From NCBI GenBank assembly GCA_023145185.1, contig JAGLEG010000409.1, positions 1-12,895 on the forward strand: 12,895 nucleotides of DNA, given 5' to 3'. The notes below the pieces were generated by a model, which was not told the DNA's origin, made no database searches, and saw nothing but the letters and a program-made list of their open reading frames with translations. Of this stretch, positions 1 through 5,627 are shown piece by piece (within the stretch, counting starts at the first letter, position 1; every line of letters begins with the position of its first letter). This DNA is from Thermoplasmata archaeon. GTDB taxonomy: Archaea > Thermoplasmatota > Penumbrarchaeia > Penumbrarchaeales > Penumbrarchaeaceae. Both the position numbers and the translations under genes were made by a program.

Positions 1-360
1 TGCAGTCACCACGGATGCCGCCCCCACACCACCGGCGAGGCCTATCACCGTGGTGCAGTCCTCCGGTACAATGAAGCCGTTTCCGTAAGGGCCCCTTACC
101 CCGATCCACTCCCCCTCCTTCAGCGCAAGGATGGCCCTGGAGGCCTCACCAACGCCCTGAACGGTGATGCCCAGAACCTCCCCATCGTTGTATGAGACGG
201 ACATCGGCACCTCATCCACCCCGGGAACCCATATCATGACGAACTGGCCGGGGGTCATGTCGTACCAATCCTCCCGCTCGCTCCTGAATAATATCGTGGA
301 GATCCCACTCGCCTCGATACGGACCTCCTTGACCCTGACCATCTCCATCTCACCGGTCAT
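1..360 (-). CDS. pyrK: Dihydroorotate dehydrogenase electron-transfer subunit, 5' part only (runs off left edge)
   Basis: PyrK is the FAD and [2Fe-2S] subunit that passes electrons from class 1B PyrD to NAD+ in cytosolic pyrimidine synthesis. Only the first 120 residues are visible; the NAD-binding remainder and the cysteine cluster for the iron-sulfur centre lie outside. Seen in the sequence: a ferredoxin-reductase-like beta-barrel start, GQFVMIWVPG at residues 38-47, VPMSVSY at 51-57 (the FAD-contact segment, written RPxS in many bacterial PyrKs, here with Val before PMS), GVRGPYGNGF at 87-96, and the glycine-rich GLAGGVGAA at 107-115 that opens the nucleotide-binding fold. The ATG at 358-360 overlaps the TGA of pyrD in an ATGA junction, so translation is probably coupled. 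PyrK homologues are usually about 250-290 residues, so roughly half is missing. Other reductases of this superfamily look similar, but the fused position with pyrD settles the call. Confidence 0.93.
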   Translation of the reverse strand, partial: MTGEMEMVRVKEVRIEASGISTILFRSEREDWYDMTPGQFVMIWVPGVDEVPMSVSYNDGEVLGITVQGVGEASRAILALKEGEWIGVRGPYGNGFIVPEDCTTVIGLAGGVGAASVVTA

Positions 361-1295
361 TCTCCATCCTCCAGTGCCGCTCCTATCAGCTCCTTGATCG
401 AGCTGTATCCCATCTCCTCCATGAAACTGGAGATACCCTCGTTGATCTCCTCGAAGACAGAGGGTCCCTGCCATCTGACAGCGGTTCCGATCTGGACCGC
501 GCTCGCCCCGGCCATCATGTACTCGATGGCATCCTCTGCGGTGGATATGCCTCCCACTCCGATCACCGGTATCTCCATTCTCTCATCCGAGCATATCTCG
601 TAGACGCATCGAACGCCGATCGGCTTCAGGGCGGGCCCTGACAGCCCGCCGAACCCGTTTGTCAAAATGGGCCTTTTGGTCCTTATGTCCAGCTTAATGA
701 CCTTCATCGTGTTGATGGCCACCAGGGCGTGGGCGCCCCCCTCCTGTGCCGCCAGCGCCAGCTTGACGATGTCGTCCGTAACAGGCGTCAATTTGAAGAG
801 GACGGGGATCGTCACTGCCGACCTGACCGCCGAAACCAGATCCCCTATAACACCAGGGGACTGGCCGAACTGCAGGCCCAACCCCTTTGCATTGGGACAT
901 GAGCCGTTTATCTCTATACCGTCAACTCCCAGCTGCTCAGCCTTGCTGGCCGCGTGGGCATACTCATCTATCGAGGAGCCGAAGATGGATGCGAAGATGG
1001 GGGTATCACCCGCTTTCTTCCTGAACGAACTTATCTCCTCGGCGTAGGCCTCAACGCCTGGATTGGGCAGGCCCATGGCGTTGATCATGCCGATGTCCAT
1101 CTCGTACACAACAGGGTTTGGATGCCCTTCCCGTGGTTCCATGCTCAGGGATTTTGTCACAACGCTACCCGCGCCGTGCCTGACCGCGTTGGCCATCGAA
1201 TGTCCGGTCTCATCCATGATCCCGGATGCAAGCATCAGCGGATTTGCCAGTTCGATCCCCGCAATTTCGGTGGATAGGTCTGTTTGGCCCTCCAT
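357..1295 (-). CDS. pyrD: Dihydroorotate dehydrogenase, class 1B catalytic subunit
   Basis: PyrD oxidises dihydroorotate to orotate with FMN, the fourth step of UMP synthesis, and in class 1B hands the electrons to PyrK. The 312-residue length is normal. Visible family features in order: NPLMLASGI at 18-26, TKSLS at 47-51 (FMN/substrate lysine), INAMGLPNPG at 71-80, EINGSCPNAKG at 128-138 with Cys133 as the expected catalytic base (class 1 enzymes use Cys where class 2 use Ser), FKLTP at 167-171, AINTMK at 193-198, GGLSGPALKP at 216-225, GVGGI at 246-250 and IGTA at 269-272 for the FMN phosphate. There is no N-terminal membrane helix, consistent with class 1. It precedes pyrK with a four-base overlap. 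The ATG at 1293-1295 is the natural start because the family core begins a few residues later. No complete pyrimidine operon is visible; further genes may lie left of the window. Confidence 0.97.
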   Translation of the reverse strand: MEGQTDLSTEIAGIELANPLMLASGIMDETGHSMANAVRHGAGSVVTKSLSMEPREGHPNPVVYEMDIGMINAMGLPNPGVEAYAEEISSFRKKAGDTPIFASIFGSSIDEYAHAASKAEQLGVDGIEINGSCPNAKGLGLQFGQSPGVIGDLVSAVRSAVTIPVLFKLTPVTDDIVKLALAAQEGGAHALVAINTMKVIKLDIRTKRPILTNGFGGLSGPALKPIGVRCVYEICSDERMEIPVIGVGGISTAEDAIEYMMAGASAVQIGTAVRWQGPSVFEEINEGISSFMEEMGYSSIKELIGAALEDGE

Positions 1296-1337
1296 ATTTC
1301 CATCATCCCCGTTTATTTCCTTACCATAAGGCGACGT

Positions 1338-1352
1338 CTATTTTATTATTTT
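1338..1352 (-). promoter_or_regulatory. Possible TATA element of pyrD
   Basis: Read on the minus strand this is an A+T-only-like stretch AATAATAAAATAG about 45-55 bases before the pyrD ATG, which would place transcription start near 1318 and leave a short leader. No strong upstream BRE was identified. It lies just outside the repeat array that begins at 1382, so a protein bound to the leftmost inverted repeat could influence it. Confidence 0.35.
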
Positions 1353-1381
1353 CATGCAGTTGTTGAACGTACATCCAGCCT

Positions 1382-1417
1382 AACTTTGACACAATGAGCG
1401 TAGATGAGTGTCAAAGT
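1382..1417. repeat. Inverted repeat 1 of the CTGTCAAAGTT motif array
   Basis: The left arm ACTTTGACAC (1383-1392) and the right arm GTGTCAAAGT (1408-1417) are perfect 10-base complements separated by 15 bases. The spacing between the two equivalent motif starts is 16 bases, the same step seen between the tandem copies at 1491 and 1507. Arms of this length and symmetry fit an operator for a dimeric regulator, or a hairpin in a transcript; the sequence does not decide between them. Confidence 0.75.
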
Positions 1418-1588
1418 GAGGCCTCTCCCAACATTGACAGGCTCATATCCTATATAATCTGTCAATGTTGTGATTCAGATCAGATTATATCTATCAAAGT
1501 TGGGATCTGTCAAAGTTGGGATCCAGACATTGAGGATGCTGCGGCGGAGATCAGGGATAGGTTGAAAAGGGCCATCCAGACCGTATGA
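1394..1588 (+). CDS. Doubtful small ORF overlapping the repeat array (64 residues)
   Basis: An open frame from an ATG at 1394 to a TGA at 1586-1588. I do not recognise the product. The first two thirds is made of the motif array and has an odd cysteine-containing composition (IICQCCDSD at residues 21-29), whereas the last 20 residues (IEDAAAEIRDRLKRAIQTV) look like a normal amphipathic charged helix and use the AGG/GAT codons common in neighbouring genes. No Shine-Dalgarno-like sequence precedes the ATG, and the best TATA box (1451) lies inside the frame. It could be a chance frame, a leader peptide, or the tail of a gene whose front was overwritten by the repeats. I would not count it as a gene without expression data. 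Confidence 0.2.
   Translation: MSVDECQSEASPNIDRLISYIICQCCDSDQIISIKVGICQSWDPDIEDAAAEIRDRLKRAIQTV
1429..1470. repeat. Inverted repeat 2 of the motif array, around a TATA box
   Basis: CAACATTGACAG (1429-1440) and CTGTCAATGTTG (1459-1470) are perfect 12-base complements with an 18-base spacer. The arms are the same motif as inverted repeat 1 with one base changed (AATG for AAAG), and both arms carry that change, so the symmetry was kept. The spacer contains TATATAAT at 1451-1458, so a protein bound to both arms would straddle a core promoter. Confidence 0.8.
1451..1458 (+). promoter_or_regulatory. TATA-box candidate inside inverted repeat 2
   Basis: TATATAAT lies in the spacer between the two 12-base arms. 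Used on the plus strand it would start transcription around 1478-1482, leaving a leader of about 160 bases before the exported-protein gene at 1639 that contains the tandem motif copies. The related GATTATATC at 1483-1491 is a second A+T-rich candidate. Direction is uncertain because the box is nearly symmetrical. Confidence 0.45.
1491..1523 (+). repeat. Two tandem copies of the motif, 16-base period
   Basis: CTATCAAAGTTGGGATC (1491-1507) is followed immediately by CTGTCAAAGTTGGGATC (1507-1523), sharing one base and differing at one position. The earlier copy at 1459 lies exactly 32 bases before, that is two periods. A weaker reversed relative, ACATTGA, follows at 1528-1533. The period is not a multiple of three, which argues that the repetition is kept at the DNA or RNA level and not as a protein repeat. 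Confidence 0.8.
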
Positions 1589-1628
1589 TATCAAAATGTT
1601 AAGTAGTTCCAGGGACAATATCACCCTT

Positions 1629-1632
1629 GAGG
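1629..1632 (+). promoter_or_regulatory. Ribosome-binding site that decides the 1639 start
   Basis: GAGG at 1629-1632, in the context GAGGATC that resembles the archaeal GGAGGTGATC consensus, stands six bases before the ATG at 1639. An in-frame TTG at 1627 would swallow this site, so ATG 1639 is preferred; it also gives a shorter, better-formed signal sequence. Confidence 0.5.
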
Positions 1633-1638
1633 ATCTCA

Positions 1639-2571
1639 ATGAGGTGGACACCCTATCTTGTCTCGCTCACCGTTCTGGTGATGGCGCTCCTTCCGGGCAG
1701 CTTCGATACGGATGTCCTTGGGGAGGAGACCAGAAGGGATGTGAACGAGATCGCCGGTCCCAATGTGACCGTCTTTTTCGATGAGGATATCTTCGAGGAG
1801 ACGTTCGATCCCTACGGGGACCCCGTTGATCACTTCAGGATCACGGGAAGGATCGTATGCGAGTTTCCCCCGCTGGCACCCCAGGACCTGGAGTGCGAGG
1901 TGTCACTTCTGGCCCTGACCGTTCTCTGGTCCTTGGAACAGATACCTAGCATGATATTCACCCCGAATACCTATGAGAGGGGATTCCTCTACGAGGTGAC
2001 CCCCGGGTCCGACCAGATGAACATGCACTCATACCACAGCTTCATACTGGATGGGAGATGGGAAAACAACATGGGCCGGGGATACGGAGATATATTTCCG
2101 GACATGTGTCTCATGTTCATAACCCAGTACGGAAGGGTTGAGCTGGACGTGCCCAAACCGTACCAGACGAGCGATCTTGAGGTGGGAGAATATCATACCA
2201 TAGAGATCGGGATCACCAATATGGGCAACTCGTACGGTGTGATCAGTATGGAGATCGTATCCTGTCCAGAGTGGCTTATTATCGAGCCGATGACCATGGT
2301 CCAGAACCTCTCCGCCGGCATTACCGAGAAGTGGGTCCTGAACGCCCGCCAGGAGGTGGATGGCTCCAGGGAGGGCGAGGTTATGGTGAGGATCAGGAGC
2401 AACATCCCCGGGGCAGGGAACATGACCGAGGCGACGTTTCACGTCTCCACACACGACAGCGCCACCGGCGAGGGCATCTTCTCACCTTTCTGGATCACCG
2501 CCATTCTGTCAAGTGTGGTCATACTGGGTGCGATCATCACCGTCATATGGGTAAGGAAGCGTGGGAATTAG
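1639..2571 (+). CDS. Exported protein of unknown function with C-terminal membrane anchor
   Basis: A 310-residue protein I cannot assign to a named family. The start MRWTPYLVSLTVLVMALLPG is a signal sequence with one positive charge and a hydrophobic core to about residue 22. Residues about 165-270 (VELDVPKPYQ, then EVGEYHTIEIGITNMGNSYG, then MVRIRSNIPGAG and EATFHVST) have the alternating pattern and NxGN turn of the archaeal Ig-like or CARDB/NEW3-type beta-sandwich modules. Residues 284-306 (FWITAILSSVVILGAIITVIWV) form a membrane helix followed by RKRGN, so the bulk faces outside. The N-terminal half contains a hydrophobic stretch LLALTVLWSL near 90-100 that may be core strand or amphipathic helix. 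It is transcribed away from pyrD, with the repeat array in its probable leader or promoter region, and converges on the 2691-4589 gene. N-glycosylation sequons (NVT, NLS, NMT) are present, as expected for an archaeal surface protein. Confidence 0.82.
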   Translation: MRWTPYLVSLTVLVMALLPGSFDTDVLGEETRRDVNEIAGPNVTVFFDEDIFEETFDPYGDPVDHFRITGRIVCEFPPLAPQDLECEVSLLALTVLWSLEQIPSMIFTPNTYERGFLYEVTPGSDQMNMHSYHSFILDGRWENNMGRGYGDIFPDMCLMFITQYGRVELDVPKPYQTSDLEVGEYHTIEIGITNMGNSYGVISMEIVSCPEWLIIEPMTMVQNLSAGITEKWVLNARQEVDGSREGEVMVRIRSNIPGAGNMTEATFHVSTHDSATGEGIFSPFWITAILSSVVILGAIITVIWVRKRGN

Positions 2572-2690
2572 GCCATTCTTCTCTGATATTCCATTAACAC
2601 ACCACCAACTGATAGATCCCCACTCCAACAAGACCATATCCACTTCATCTGGAAGAGACCATTTCAGGAATTCCCGGCAGATCGAAAGAT

Positions 2691-4589
2691 CTAACACTCC
2701 CAATCAAGATATTCATCATCTTCGGTCCTCTGTTTTATTATCACAAAGAAGAGTATCTGAAATGCGATCGAGATGAGGATCAGGATCATGAACAGGACGA
2801 TATAGACCTGCAGTTCGGCCGATCCGTCATCATCTTCTTCCACCTCTTTTGTGGCAATGCTCCTCTCAAGGCTCTCCATTTCGGTGATGATCTCATCTAA
2901 CTTGGCCAACCCATCCAGTGTTCTCATGATGGTCAACAATGAATAGGATGAGATATTGGCATTTAGAGAGGACTCCCTTGATAATTCATCAATGGTCAGG
3001 TTCAGTAGCTCCAGGGTTGAATTTAGCAGGTTGAACCTCAGCTGCAGATATTCATCCACTCCGCCATGATCGGATGTAAGGTTTCCCTCCATCTCCCGTA
3101 TAATGGGATACAGGGAATCGATCGAAAGGATCAGCTCCTGGATTTCTGGGTTGCTGCTCTCCCCACCTACCTGAAGGATCTCCTCCGAAAGGGACTCATA
3201 TACCTGATCCACACCGGCCAATATACCGATCATGGAATCCTGTATCTCCTTTGTCGTGGTTGAGTTCAGATCATCTATCCTATCGGAGAGGTTCCTCTCA
3301 AGCAGAGATAACCGATCATTACAATCGGTTTCCATACTTTCCACCATTTCAAGGATGGAACCCAGGTCCTCGCCTATCGAATTGAGGGGGTTCAAAGGGG
3401 CAGGATCATCCACATCCGGTATCCCGTCGTTATCGTCATCCGGATCGACCTCATCCCCGATACCATCCATGTCATGATCCAGATGCTCTGATGGATCGAA
3501 GGGGAACATGTCAACCAGATCGGGATATCCATCGTTGTCATCATCCAGGTCCATCGTATCGCCCATACCATCATCATCCGAATCGATGTATTCACACGGG
3601 TTTGACGGGAATGCATCATCCCATTCATGGACCCCGTCGAAGTCGCTGTCGATACAGGTTAACGAGAGGAATTGGGCGCTGCCACTATTCTCCGACCATG
3701 TGATCCTATCTCCAAAGATGCAGGGATAACTCTGCGAGGTAACGTTTCCATGTATGCATATCTCGTTACCCTTATCGATCTCATAATAACAAATTGAGGG
3801 GAGGCCCAACCTGTAGTCGGTCCAGACGATCCTCTCCTCGTATATATCTGGATCCAATTGAGTTGAAAGATTGGTCGTTATCTGTGTTTCATTCTCCAGG
3901 ATCAGGTCATACATGAAAATATCGTAATTTCCATTCTTGTAATCATCCCACACGATCCTGTCACCATAGATACTTGGATTCTGGGGTTGATTTGAATTCG
4001 AGGTGATATTCCGCTGGATGTTGGTGCTCAGGTCGTACATCTTGACATTCCGGTCGATACCCATGTAATCCATCCAGACGATCCTGTCACCATGTATGGA
4101 GGGGCAAAATTGGACCGAGGGATCCAATGTGATCTGCCTCTCGGTTCCATTGTTCAGGTAATAGAGGAAGATCTCATAATTGCCGGTTCTGAGATCATAC
4201 CAGACTATCTTGTTCCCGTAAATGTCCGGATACTGCTGGTAGGAGGCATTATCCGTGATCTGCGTCTCTATACCGGTTTCGATATCATAGAGATAGATAT
4301 CTGGAAATGTGTTTCTATGGTCCTCCCACACGATCAGGTTCCTGAATATCCTGGGATTCATCTGATGCGAGGGGTCGTCCGTTATCTGAACCTCTAGATC
4401 CTGATCGATGTCATACATGAATATGTCGTAATTTCCATTCCTGATATCGAACCATACTATCCGATCACCATACATATCATGAGATCTTGGGAAACCTTCA
4501 CTCCACGTAACCCTCTTTGCGTGGCTCTTTCCCTCCGTATCAATTGAATTGATATTCATCACGACGATCAACATGAGGATAACTATCAT
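2691..4589 (-). CDS. Surface-anchored TolB/WD-like beta-propeller, calcium-binding repeat and coiled-coil stalk protein
   Basis: A 632-residue protein with a clear modular plan. Residues 1-16 are hydrophobic (signal segment). Residues about 28-312 hold seven repeats of roughly 40-45 residues with the pattern PxIyGdrIVWxDxRnGNYDIFmYDl...QIT, seven blades of a TolB/WD-like propeller. Residues 313-400 hold DSDFDG, DSDDDG, DDDNDG, DHDMDG and DDDNDG, thrombospondin type 3-like calcium loops. Residues about 405-580 are Leu/Ile/Glu-rich and probably helical, a likely stalk. Residues 593-618 are a membrane helix, then a 14-residue acidic tail ending DWEC. At least eight NxS/T sequons fit an external protein. 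The ATG at 4587-4589 sits about 30 bases below CCAATAAAC, suggesting leaderless expression. Oddity: the signal lacks a basic N-region, while the in-frame codons just upstream encode LKSRFLS without a standard start codon before a TGA at 4632-4634. The binding target is unknown; adhesion or polymer binding is a guess. Confidence 0.85.
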   Translation of the reverse strand: MIVILMLIVVMNINSIDTEGKSHAKRVTWSEGFPRSHDMYGDRIVWFDIRNGNYDIFMYDIDQDLEVQITDDPSHQMNPRIFRNLIVWEDHRNTFPDIYLYDIETGIETQITDNASYQQYPDIYGNKIVWYDLRTGNYEIFLYYLNNGTERQITLDPSVQFCPSIHGDRIVWMDYMGIDRNVKMYDLSTNIQRNITSNSNQPQNPSIYGDRIVWDDYKNGNYDIFMYDLILENETQITTNLSTQLDPDIYEERIVWTDYRLGLPSICYYEIDKGNEICIHGNVTSQSYPCIFGDRITWSENSGSAQFLSLTCIDSDFDGVHEWDDAFPSNPCEYIDSDDDGMGDTMDLDDDNDGYPDLVDMFPFDPSEHLDHDMDGIGDEVDPDDDNDGIPDVDDPAPLNPLNSIGEDLGSILEMVESMETDCNDRLSLLERNLSDRIDDLNSTTTKEIQDSMIGILAGVDQVYESLSEEILQVGGESSNPEIQELILSIDSLYPIIREMEGNLTSDHGGVDEYLQLRFNLLNSTLELLNLTIDELSRESSLNANISSYSLLTIMRTLDGLAKLDEIITEMESLERSIATKEVEEDDDGSAELQVYIVLFMILILISIAFQILFFVIIKQRTEDDEYLDWEC

Positions 4590-4744
4590 CGATAAAAACC
4601 TGCTCTTGAGACCTGAGTTTATTGGCGTATTTCATCCCTCCCGTGGAATCCGCTCTATTACACTCTCTTCAAACATTATCTAATTATATGTCCGCGGATT
4701 TCATCATATAATAAATTTGCTGAAAATTCTTTGTGAGCATATTT

Positions 4745-4770
4745 TTGACAGGAATTGACATTAATTGAGT
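4745..4770. promoter_or_regulatory. Three TTGA elements at exact 10-base spacing
   Basis: TTGACA at 4745-4750, TTGACA at 4755-4760 and TTGAGT at 4765-4770 recur once per helical turn in the spacer between the divergent 4589 and 4851 genes. Read on the minus strand the first is CTGTCAAAA, matching the first eight bases of the array motif at 1459-1523. This may be a second, weaker site for the same regulator, but TGTCAA alone is short enough to occur by chance. Confidence 0.3.
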
Positions 4771-4820
4771 GAAAAATACTCGTGGAATAGATCTCCTTGT
4801 AAGACTCCCTCTCCAATCTA

Positions 4821-4828
4821 TTTATTAT
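4821..4828 (+). promoter_or_regulatory. TATA box for the 4851 gene, leaderless arrangement
   Basis: TTTATTAT is centred about 26 bases before the ATG at 4851. That is the distance from an archaeal TATA box to its transcription start, so the mRNA probably begins at or next to the initiation codon. No Shine-Dalgarno-like sequence lies before the ATG (TTGATAACTT), which agrees. Confidence 0.6.
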
Positions 4829-4850
4829 GAAACAAGGCCATTGATAACTT

Positions 4851-5426
4851 ATGAAGAGGAGGCTCAAGACCGCTCTCATATCGTTCTCCGTCGTGTTGTT
4901 ATTGTTCCTGATCCCATTTGGAATATCCTTTGGGAACATACATCATCAACTCGGGGACGGGTCGAAGATGATATCCATAAGGATCGATACGGATGAGAGG
5001 AACCTTATTGCAGGTTTGAACAACACCATTGGCATTCATGTCGAGATCACCAATGACGGGCCCCTCTGCTATATGATCAAGGACTTCTCGCACTCCAACA
5101 TAAAGGATATCAGGATAACAACGCCAAATGGGACCCAAGTCGAGTGCAACATCATGGTCGGCTGCATTGCCGATAACATCATATTCGGACCCTACGACAG
5201 GATAAAATACGATCGGGAGCTGGGTGGCCTGGACTGGAATACAGGGGACCAGCTCTATGGGGACCCCCAGCTGGGATATTGTTTTTACTTCAACGAACCC
5301 GGTGAGTACAAGGTGCAGGCGTTCCTTGAGTTGGACTCCTCATCCAGGGACGGGGACCATCTTCCCGATTCCATTCCGCTCTATCTGGAATCCAATGTGA
5401 TCACCGTTGTGGTTGAACAGGGCTGA
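4851..5426 (+). CDS. Small exported beta-sandwich-like protein, function unknown
   Basis: A 191-residue protein without a family I can name. MKRRLKTALISFSVVLLLFLIPFGIS is a textbook signal sequence: four basic residues, then a long hydrophobic core, with likely cleavage near residue 27-30. The rest alternates polar and hydrophobic residues as in an Ig-like sandwich: NNTIGIHVEITNDG at 57-70 is the usual first strand and turn, and NEPGEYKVQAFLEL at 148-161 is the common late-strand motif of extracellular Ig-like modules. Four cysteines (73, 99, 105, 144) could form disulfides outside the cell. There is no C-terminal helix, so unlike its neighbours it is either released or held by its uncleaved signal segment. 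It lies between two large anchored propeller proteins on the opposite strand and has its own leaderless promoter. Partnership with those proteins is inference from position only. Confidence 0.8.
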   Translation: MKRRLKTALISFSVVLLLFLIPFGISFGNIHHQLGDGSKMISIRIDTDERNLIAGLNNTIGIHVEITNDGPLCYMIKDFSHSNIKDIRITTPNGTQVECNIMVGCIADNIIFGPYDRIKYDRELGGLDWNTGDQLYGDPQLGYCFYFNEPGEYKVQAFLELDSSSRDGDHLPDSIPLYLESNVITVVVEQG

Positions 5427-5493
5427 GTTCGGATCAACTGATGTCAGATGGTTCCTTCTTCCGAAGATGTCACCTTTGATTTTAGCTACAACC

Positions 5494-5504
5494 TTTTTTC
5501 TTTT
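5494..5504 (+). terminator. T-rich terminator after the 4851 gene
   Basis: TTTTTTCTTTT starts 67 bases after the stop codon at 5424-5426, in the spacer between two converging genes. Archaeal RNA polymerase commonly stops in such T-rich tracts without a hairpin. No equivalent A-rich tract for the opposite gene was seen. Confidence 0.45.
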
Positions 5505-5627
5505 CGTTTGGTAAACTTCCTGTCACGGCCCCGATTTATAGATGAATTTCTACCCTCGGGTATCAATGCTCCATATTTAGAACCAATCAGACCATCACCG
5601 GTCTCCTTTCTCGGCCCCGGAACCATT

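Noticed and set aside
667..1047. 126-residue plus-strand frame inside pyrD
   Set aside because: It is antisense to a clear, complete pyrD and has no start signal or family features; G+C-rich genes commonly leave the opposite strand open.
2029..2454. 141-residue minus-strand frame inside the exported-protein gene
   Set aside because: The plus-strand frame has a signal sequence, Ig-like pattern and membrane anchor; the opposite frame has none of these.
2679..2692. AGATC-GAAA-GATCT hairpin at the end of the TolB-like gene
   Set aside because: Only five base pairs, mostly A-T, overlapping the stop codon and without a following T-tract, so a terminator call is not supported.
3420..3660. Dense ATC/CATC repeats looking like simple-sequence DNA
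   Set aside because: They are explained by the Asp-rich calcium-binding loops of the 2691-4589 protein read on the minus strand.
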